Assembly: GCF_001437405.1 (NCBI RefSeq)
Contig: NZ_JQBY01000019.1
Coordinates: forward strand, 1 to 41,853
DNA: 41,853 bases
Origin: Pediococcus ethanolidurans
GTDB lineage: Bacteria; Bacillota; Bacilli; Lactobacillales; Lactobacillaceae
Direction: 5' to 3'
Below, one piece after another: positions 36,220 to 41,853 of this stretch (position 1 is the stretch's first letter; each line of letters starts with the position of its first letter). Position numbers and translations under genes: made by a program. Below the pieces are notes generated by a model. That model had not been told where the DNA came from and did no database searches. It worked only from the letters and a program-made list of their open reading frames with translations.

Positions 36220-37002
36220 GTGAAAACGCAAACGGTTATTGATGTTCAGAGTGTGACCAAAGTGTATGGAAAGAAAAACGAAAAACAGTACACAGCGCTA
36301 AAGGATGTTAATTTTAATGTTAAAAAAGGTGAATTCGTTGGCATAATGGGCGCTTCGGGTTCTGGTAAGACAACTTTGCTAAATATTTTAGCAACCATGG
36401 ATCAACCGACGAAGGGCAATGTTTTAATTGCAAATCAAAATATCACACAATTGAAAGGCAATCAAATTTCAGATTTTCGTGCTAAACAAATTGGTTTCAT
36501 TTTTCAGGATTTTAATCTTTTGGAAAGTTTGTCAAATGCGGAAAACATCGGGTTACCTTTAACTTTACAAGGCGTAAAGAAACGTCAAATAAATGAGTTA
36601 GTTCACCAAGTGGCTAGTCAATTAGGCATTAGTCAGTTATTAGATAAGTATCCAGTTGAAATATCTGGAGGACAAAAACAACGTGTTGCTGCAGCACGGG
36701 GATTAATTTCCCGACCACAAATACTGTTCGCTGATGAACCAACGGGAGCACTGGATTCCAAGAATGCTCGCGAACTCTTAGAGACTTTAAAACAAATTAA
36801 TGATGAAGAACAAGTTTCTATTTTAATGGTTACGCACGATCCGTTTTCGGCTAGTTATTGTGAACGAATTCTATTTATAAAGGATGGTCAAATTGGTGAA
36901 CAATTAGAAGCTGGAAAACAAAGTCGCACGAAGTTTTATCAAACAATTTTGAATAAACTTGGGACCTTTAACGATCAGGAGGAAACGATCGATGTTATTT
37001 AA
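36220..37002 (+). CDS. ABC transporter ATP-binding protein, BceA-like
   Basis: The 260-residue ATPase starts at the GTG at 36220, with GGGGGA upstream; the ATG at 36202 precedes that site. It has Walker A GASGSGKTT near 46-54, signature ISGGQKQR and Walker B ILFADEPTGALD. These are typical of the MacB/LolD/BceA group, which pairs with FtsX-fold permeases. The next gene is such a permease and overlaps by 11 bases. BceAB pairs confer resistance to peptide antibiotics acting on lipid II cycle intermediates, but a BceRS-type two-component system is absent here, so that role is only inferred. Confidence 0.88.
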   Translation: MKTQTVIDVQSVTKVYGKKNEKQYTALKDVNFNVKKGEFVGIMGASGSGKTTLLNILATMDQPTKGNVLIANQNITQLKGNQISDFRAKQIGFIFQDFNLLESLSNAENIGLPLTLQGVKKRQINELVHQVASQLGISQLLDKYPVEISGGQKQRVAAARGLISRPQILFADEPTGALDSKNARELLETLKQINDEEQVSILMVTHDPFSASYCERILFIKDGQIGEQLEAGKQSRTKFYQTILNKLGTFNDQEETIDVI

Positions 37003-38791
37003 GCTAGCATTCGTGAGCATTAAAGACAGCTGGCGTGATTACATGGTGTTATTCTCTGGATTGATAATTTCAAGTGCAATATTTTACATGTTTGAAGCAA
37101 TCGCTACAAATCAAGCCTTAATCAAGGGAAATATTTCAATTGGATTAGCATCCGTTGTTTTTCAATTTGGCTCAGTGCTACTTGGAATAATTACACTAGT
37201 TTATATTGTCTATGCCAATTCTTTTTTGATGAATATGCGTGAACACGATTACGGATTGTTTATCATGTTGGGTGGCAAAAAGTCGCGCCTAGGTGTTCTA
37301 ATCTTTTTAGAAACTTTATTAATTGGTGTTATTTCGACCGCGTTGGGAGTTCTCGTGGGTGTGGGACTTACTAAAGGATTGGCACAATTGTTAATGAGTC
37401 GATTGGATGTTCGGATGGCTCATTTTACTGCGTTAAACAATCTAGCTTTAATAGTGACGTTTGTCTTTTTTATCATTCTCTTTTTTATGGCTTCGATTAT
37501 TAATCAATATAAGTTATTGCATCGACCAGTTTTGAAATTGCTTCGCGGGAACACAACTGCTGATAAGCCTATCAAGACAACTAGTTGGCGCTATGCGGAA
37601 GGCTTTTTGGGACTTATATTATTAGCGATCGGATACTGGGCAATGGCAACAATTGAAACCTTGACGTTGCTTTCCATCCCAATTGCGCTCGTAACGATTG
37701 TTTTGGGTACCTACTGTTTGTACAATGCCCTTTTTCAAATTCTTATTTTGACCTTGAAACGTGGACAACTGGCGTCTAAAGGACTAAATGGGTTTGCATT
37801 GGGACAATTAAATTTTCGTATCCGTGATTATACGAAGATGTTGGCGGTAGTTAGTATTTTGTTTGCCTTGGCATTAGGCGCGATTACGGTTGGAATGGGT
37901 TATCATCGTTTGATTCCAAGTATTGCGAGAGGTAGTTCTGCTTACGACTTGGTGGTTTATAAACCAACACCTAAAACGCAAAAGCTAGTTCAAAAACTGA
38001 ATTTAAAGGAACAAACAACGTATACTAGAAAAATAAAGGGTAAAACAGTTTACTTTGATCAAAATGAGTTTCAAAAAATAGCTTTTCAAATAAGTAAGGT
38101 TAAACAAGAAAAGGTTATCGTTCAAAACGTTACGGTTAAAAAATTACAAAATAATGAACATGCACAAGAACAATTGCTAGGTTTACAAGCAAACTATGAT
38201 TTACAACAGGTTAAATTGGTGACACATAGTAAATTCCAAAAGATCAAGGCCGGGGAATCTAAATTAACGTTATTAAAAACTAGTGGTCTTACTAAAAACA
38301 CTTCTGTTTTGAAGCAGATTGCTACGATTCAGGCAAATCAGTTTTCTCAAAAAATGGCAATTCAAAATTTAGGTGGTGCCTACCCAGTCTATCAGGTAGC
38401 CAACGTTATGTTCGGTGGTTTAGAATTTGTCGGTTTCTTCTTAGGATTGGCATTTCTTACCATGCTTGCGAGTTGTTTAATGTTTAAAATTTTATCCGGT
38501 GCACAGACTGATAAAAGACGCTATCGAATGCTCAATCGGTTAGGAACCCGACAAAAATTGATTCGTCGTTCTATTCGAAGAGAATTAGGTGTGTTATTTC
38601 TGTTACCTGGCGTCTTAGGTGTGATTCATGTTATGTTTGGATTGAAAATGTTTGTTCCTTTAATGGGAAATCCCTATATTCATTTGCAAACACCATTTGG
38701 AATTTTCTTACTCCTGTATTTGGGTTATTATTTAATTACCGTGATTATTTATGAAAAATTAGTAGTGCCAACTGTAGATATGCAGTTTTGA
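36992..38791 (+). CDS. FtsX-fold ABC permease, BceB-like
   Basis: A 599-residue membrane protein; the ATG at 36992 with AGGAGG upstream is chosen over an earlier frame start. About ten hydrophobic segments are visible: the first near 17-37, pairs near 50-75, 105-135, 150-175 and 210-265, another near 295-315, and three near 475-595. Between the seventh and eighth lies a Lys/Gln-rich extracytoplasmic domain of about 150 residues, the layout of BceB-type permeases. In that family this domain recognises the peptide antibiotic. Overlaps the ATPase gene by 11 bases. Confidence 0.85.
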   Translation: MLFKLAFVSIKDSWRDYMVLFSGLIISSAIFYMFEAIATNQALIKGNISIGLASVVFQFGSVLLGIITLVYIVYANSFLMNMREHDYGLFIMLGGKKSRLGVLIFLETLLIGVISTALGVLVGVGLTKGLAQLLMSRLDVRMAHFTALNNLALIVTFVFFIILFFMASIINQYKLLHRPVLKLLRGNTTADKPIKTTSWRYAEGFLGLILLAIGYWAMATIETLTLLSIPIALVTIVLGTYCLYNALFQILILTLKRGQLASKGLNGFALGQLNFRIRDYTKMLAVVSILFALALGAITVGMGYHRLIPSIARGSSAYDLVVYKPTPKTQKLVQKLNLKEQTTYTRKIKGKTVYFDQNEFQKIAFQISKVKQEKVIVQNVTVKKLQNNEHAQEQLLGLQANYDLQQVKLVTHSKFQKIKAGESKLTLLKTSGLTKNTSVLKQIATIQANQFSQKMAIQNLGGAYPVYQVANVMFGGLEFVGFFLGLAFLTMLASCLMFKILSGAQTDKRRYRMLNRLGTRQKLIRRSIRRELGVLFLLPGVLGVIHVMFGLKMFVPLMGNPYIHLQTPFGIFLLLYLGYYLITVIIYEKLVVPTVDMQF

Positions 38792-38803
38792 GGTGGTGAT
38801 GAT

Positions 38804-39181
38804 ATGCAATTTGATTTTAGTGGGCAAGAACCCATTTATCTACAAGTAGCTAATCAGATTGAAGAAGGAATTTTTACTGGCGCGTTTAAAGAAGAAACAC
38901 AAGTTCCCTCAACGACAGAAATGTCGCGAGAATTTCATATAAATCCAGCCACAGTTTTAAAGGGAATGAATATTCTTGTGACTGAAAAGTTAGTTGAAAA
39001 GCGACGTGGACTTGGTATGTTTGTTAAAAAGGGTGCTTATCAATTAATTCTAGAAAAACGACAGAGTGCTTTTTTTGAAGACTATGTCAAAAAAATTGTG
39101 TCAGAAGCAAAAAATTTAAAATTATCAGAAGTTGAATTAATTAAGCTTATCCAAAGGGGGTTCAAAACAAATGGAGATTAA
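38804..39181 (+). CDS. GntR family regulator, YtrA type
   Basis: A 125-residue protein with a winged helix-turn-helix at about 10-75 (PIYLQVANQIEEGIF...VPSTTEMSREFHINPATVLKGM) and only a short helical tail of some 50 residues, as in the YtrA subfamily, which lacks a large ligand domain. YtrA regulators control neighbouring ABC transporters in response to wall-active antibiotics. ATG with GAGGTGGTGA upstream. It is third in the unit, between a BceAB-like and a Ytr-like module, and overlaps the next ATPase gene by 11 bases. Its likely operator is at 36168-36189. Confidence 0.9.
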   Translation: MQFDFSGQEPIYLQVANQIEEGIFTGAFKEETQVPSTTEMSREFHINPATVLKGMNILVTEKLVEKRRGLGMFVKKGAYQLILEKRQSAFFEDYVKKIVSEAKNLKLSEVELIKLIQRGFKTNGD

Positions 39182-40037
39182 GATTTCTGAAATAACCAAG
39201 AAGTTTGGTAAAAAACAAATTCTGAATGGTGTTAGTTTGACGATCGAACCAAATCGTATTTACGGATTACTTGGACGAAATGGTGCCGGTAAGAGTACCT
39301 TACTCAATATTATTACGGATCGAATTTTTGCCAACGACGGCACTGTGACAATTGATGGTGTTTCTACTCATGAACATGATGAACTGCTAGGAAAAATATA
39401 TTTAATGAGTGAAGTTAATCTTTATCAAAAACGTGTTCGTCTTCAGGAATTGTTCAAAGCTTCAAAAATCATGTATGGTGGATTTGATGAAACTTATGCA
39501 AAACATTTATGTGAGGCATTTGAGTTAAATCCTAAATTGAGATTTGGACAATTATCAACTGGTTATCGAACAATCTTTAAATTGATCATTGCACTTTGTT
39601 TACCGGTTGACTATGTTTTTTTAGATGAACCCATTCTTGGATTAGATGCTAATCACCGGGAGTTATTTTATAAAGAACTTTTAGATACGTATAGTAGTCA
39701 TCCCCGCACCTTTGTGATTTCTACTCACATGATTGAAGAAATTGCCAACATGATTGAACATGTCTTTGTTCTAGAAAACGGTAAAATTTTGGTGGATGAT
39801 GATGTGGATCATATGCTGTCACAGGCGTACGTGATTACAGGGCCAGGCGAAACTGTTGATCAATACACAGAAGGACTGAACATTATTGGTACTGAATCAC
39901 TGGGAAATTTGAAGGGTAATTATGTGTTTGGAAGTTTAAATGATGATCGTGAAATTCCGGATACGGTTCAAATTTCACGAATGGATTTGCAGAAACTCTT
40001 TATTCATTTAACAAGTGGGGGAGGCACAGGCAAGTGA
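39171..40037 (+). CDS. ABC transporter ATP-binding protein, YtrB-like
   Basis: A 288-residue ATPase with Walker A GRNGAGKST at 35-43, signature LSTGYRT near 129-135 (Ser-Thr-Gly instead of Ser-Gly-Gly) and Walker B YVFLDEPILGLD near 148-159. A C-terminal extension of about 70 residues after the D-loop and switch His (STHMIEEI) is typical of the YtrB/antibiotic-export group. ATG lies 11 bases inside the GntR gene, with AAAGGGGG upstream. The next gene is the permease and overlaps by four bases. Confidence 0.88.
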   Translation: MEIKISEITKKFGKKQILNGVSLTIEPNRIYGLLGRNGAGKSTLLNIITDRIFANDGTVTIDGVSTHEHDELLGKIYLMSEVNLYQKRVRLQELFKASKIMYGGFDETYAKHLCEAFELNPKLRFGQLSTGYRTIFKLIIALCLPVDYVFLDEPILGLDANHRELFYKELLDTYSSHPRTFVISTHMIEEIANMIEHVFVLENGKILVDDDVDHMLSQAYVITGPGETVDQYTEGLNIIGTESLGNLKGNYVFGSLNDDREIPDTVQISRMDLQKLFIHLTSGGGTGK

Positions 40038-40813
40038 AAACTAAATCTGTCTTTAAAAATAAACTAAAACATAGTTTGAAAGGAGTAGGTTATACCTATC
40101 TTTTAACGCTTGTGGTGATGTTTGTTTTACCAGTTGTTTTTACATTTTTGTTTACAGGCAGTCTTAAAGGCGTTTCATTACATAATTTATTGCAAAATAA
40201 CTTATTGCCTTTTATTTCAGTTTTGTTCTTATTTATTTCTTCATATCGTATTTACGGTCCGTTTAAATTCTATATTCAAAATGGTATTTCACGCCGAACA
40301 GTATGGAAGGCTACAATTGGAGTAGTTAGCCTATGTAGTTTATTAATGAGTTTGATTAATTATGGGTATTATTATATGGTAGTCGTCCCTAATGCAGGAA
40401 ATGTGGATAACACATTTTACAATCAACTTTTTGGTCAGTTCTTAGGATTTCATAGTTTTTGGAATGTTCCGGCACAAATTTTTTACGAGTGGTTATTACT
40501 ATGGTCATTTGCGGTTATCGGGACTTTCTTTGGTAGTTTATCGGCCTTATTTAAAAGAAGAACGCGGTTAATCATTTGGCTCACAGTTTTAATTGGTATT
40601 GTGGTTGTCATTCGATTTTTAATGCAATTTCATACTGCTATGAATTTAGACTGGACAGAGGACGTTATTAAGTTTTTAGTGGGTTACACAAAAACAGATG
40701 GTGAAGGGTTATGGAATCCATTTCATCCGATTGGTGTGATGATGGTTGCAATATTTGTGGGAACAGGTATTAATTATTGGTTACAGCAACATTTGATTTT
40801 AAAGAATCAATAG
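40034..40813 (+). CDS. ABC transporter permease, six-helix, unknown substrate
   Basis: A 259-residue membrane protein with about six hydrophobic segments (near 19-39, 53-72, 88-110, 143-167, 178-197 and 232-250) and a basic N-terminus. No substrate motif is recognisable. It starts with GTG, four bases overlapping the ATPase stop (GTGA), with GTGGGGGAGG upstream. It is the membrane partner of the YtrB-like ATPase and the last gene of the operon. A pair of hairpins follows. Confidence 0.82.
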   Translation: MKTKSVFKNKLKHSLKGVGYTYLLTLVVMFVLPVVFTFLFTGSLKGVSLHNLLQNNLLPFISVLFLFISSYRIYGPFKFYIQNGISRRTVWKATIGVVSLCSLLMSLINYGYYYMVVVPNAGNVDNTFYNQLFGQFLGFHSFWNVPAQIFYEWLLLWSFAVIGTFFGSLSALFKRRTRLIIWLTVLIGIVVVIRFLMQFHTAMNLDWTEDVIKFLVGYTKTDGEGLWNPFHPIGVMMVAIFVGTGINYWLQQHLILKNQ

Positions 40814-40829
40814 TTAAAAAGTGTGAAAA

Positions 40830-40936
40830 TTAAGGTGTATTAGATTTTTCGTTTAGCTAAAATGACTGAAGAACACGTTTCTTTAGTTCTTCAAATACGC
40901 TAGCAAACGCAAAATCTAATACACCTCAATTTTTTA
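40830..40936. repeat. Very long hairpin after the ABC operon
   Basis: Outer arms AGGTGTATTAGATTTT and AAAATCTAATACACCT are 16 bp and perfect. They are followed inward by CGTTTAGCTA/TAGCAAACG with a one-base bulge and an 8-bp inner stem TGAAGAAC/GTTCTTCA around an 11-base loop. In all about 100 bases, followed by CAATTTTTT. It may act as a terminator, but its length is unusual for one and it could also be a small mobile palindrome or an sRNA. Confidence 0.75.
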
Positions 40937-40948
40937 AAGGTTGAAATT

Positions 40949-40990
40949 AAAAACACGGACTGAAAATGTATTTTTTCAGTCTGTGTTTTA
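40949..40990. terminator. Bidirectional terminator overlapping the DUF975 stop codon
   Basis: AAAACACGGACTGAAAA/TTTTCAGTCTGTGTTTT is a 17-bp stem with one G-T pair and a six-base loop. A and T runs flank it. It overlaps the last codon of the minus-strand gene at 40988. Confidence 0.9.
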
Positions 40991-41716
40991 TTGAATAGCA
41001 ACCAGATGCTTATAAAATGCTGCATAGACGCCTTGAGAATATGGCACGTACCAAATGAAACCAATTCCAAAGCTACATAAGGATAAAATATACCAACCAA
41101 ACAAGCTTAACTGTAACAAGAATAATTCAAGTTTGTGACCATCCATTAACTGACGGCTCATAGTAATACAATCAATGTATTCAATCCGATCACCATTTCC
41201 GGCAGCCAATTGATCCTTATAAATTAAATAGGATTGTGAATAGGCATAGTATTTAACGACTCCAGGAATGATGAAGAGTAAAGTCCACAGAAATAAGAAA
41301 ATAAATTGAATGACAAAGATCGCAAGTGTTGGAATGAAATAACGGCGAGTAAAAACTTGAAAAGCACTTTTAATAGGTGCAAACTCGCGGTTAGGTTCAC
41401 GTAACCAATCAAGAAAAGTGTAACTAATGCCAACACCAATAAAGGTAACAATTGCGCTACGAAGGAAATTCCATACGTTAGATGCGCCTGAATTGGAAGT
41501 CGTCTGTTGGGTGTAAGTATTAACTTCATGATTGAGCAAATGAGGATTCTTGATAACAAGGTAAAGGCCAAGTAAAATAGCTAAAGAAATGACGAAGCCG
41601 ATAATTGCCCGAAGTACAATTGGGACAATTGCCGTCATTGAGGCTTGTCCCCAGTGCCCTTTAAAAACTTGTTTAACTTCACGTTTTAAATCTCGTCGGA
41701 TTTGATGTTTTGACAT
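40988..41716 (-). CDS. DUF975 family integral membrane protein
   Basis: A 242-residue membrane protein I recognise as DUF975, found in many Firmicutes and without a settled function. About five hydrophobic segments lie near 28-55, 84-104, 124-150, 198-213 and 215-232. The conserved IPGVVKYYAYSQSYLIYKD segment (about residues 148-166) and the SRQLMDGHKLELFLL segment are family features. ATG with GAGGAGGAG upstream and a strong promoter. A single-gene unit convergent with the ABC operon. Confidence 0.87.
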   Translation of the reverse strand: MSKHQIRRDLKREVKQVFKGHWGQASMTAIVPIVLRAIIGFVISLAILLGLYLVIKNPHLLNHEVNTYTQQTTSNSGASNVWNFLRSAIVTFIGVGISYTFLDWLREPNREFAPIKSAFQVFTRRYFIPTLAIFVIQFIFLFLWTLLFIIPGVVKYYAYSQSYLIYKDQLAAGNGDRIEYIDCITMSRQLMDGHKLELFLLQLSLFGWYILSLCSFGIGFIWYVPYSQGVYAAFYKHLVAIQ

Positions 41717-41766
41717 GAAAAACTCCTCCTCTTTTATTCATTTTACCATGAACCGGTAAATAGACA

Positions 41767-41795
41767 ATAATACGCAAAAAATGAATGCGAGTCAA
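41767..41795 (-). promoter_or_regulatory. Promoter of the DUF975 gene
   Basis: On the minus strand TTGACT (41790-41795) and TATTAT (41767-41772) are exactly 17 bases apart, about 50 bases upstream of the ATG. Confidence 0.85.
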
Positions 41796-41853
41796 CGGTT
41801 TATTGGCACGTTTGATTTGGAGTGTCATTCACAAATGATAATGTCCGAAGTAA
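41796..41853. other. Right edge, no feature
   Basis: The last 58 bases hold no frame or repeat that I can support. They probably belong to the intergenic region of whatever lies beyond. Confidence 0.5.

Overview
The window is a low-GC, Gram-positive chromosome segment that reads as a member of the Lactobacillaceae. The evidence is the block tdk-prfA-prmC-sua5-glyA-upp-atpBEFHAGDC, a GatD/MurT pair, small lactic-acid-bacterial families (DUF1146, DUF2969, DUF975), an L-2-hydroxyisocaproate-type dehydrogenase, a T-box-controlled methionine ABC transporter, and frequent TTG starts with strong Shine-Dalgarno sites. I cannot fix the species. I see no insertion sequence, prophage, CRISPR array or rRNA.

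Layout. 1-353: hairpin-rich DNA cut by the window edge, possibly the 3' part of a structured RNA. 354-2591: accessory-looking small genes (a membrane protein, an overlapping two-gene minus-strand unit, an orphan bacteriocin-immunity-like protein) with two solitary tRNA genes, Glu(CTC) and Gln(CTG), each with its own promoter. 2875-4976: two adjacent S66 (LD-carboxypeptidase family) genes. 5095-7000: ECF sigma factor with a DUF4179 anti-sigma-like membrane protein. 7179-11460: TetR regulator with a palindromic operator and a heterodimeric LmrCD/BmrCD-type ABC exporter. 11570-13766: a beta-lactamase-fold hydrolase and mannose-6-phosphate isomerase.

13825-15876 (minus): murT-gatD, which amidates lipid II. 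16124-20930: a tightly overlapping run, thymidine kinase, release factor 1, its methyltransferase PrmC, the Sua5 tRNA t6A enzyme and glyA. It is followed by upp with its own upstream region. 22001-28484: the complete F1Fo ATP synthase operon without atpI, with a cre-like box far upstream. 28654-32105: DUF1146, murA, yidD, DUF2969 and rodA, mostly envelope functions. 32125-35036: a strong promoter, a T-box leader and metNIQ. 35151-36065: a 2-hydroxyacid dehydrogenase.

36143-40813: one five-gene unit that joins a BceAB-like ABC module to a YtrA-type GntR repressor and a second ABC module. An inverted repeat overlaps its -10 box. 40830-41853: a very long hairpin, a convergent terminator and a minus-strand DUF975 membrane protein.

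Cell-wall enzymes recur: murA, murT/gatD, rodA, two S66 peptidases, an ECF/anti-sigma pair and a BceAB-like module. Most of the window is conserved housekeeping. The less explained signals are the structured DNA at 1-180 and a related motif at 1176-1198, the odd tRNA-Glu(CTC), phased repeats before the ECF gene, the mixed ABC operon and the roughly 100-base hairpin at 40830. All assignments rest on reading motifs by eye. No database search was run.
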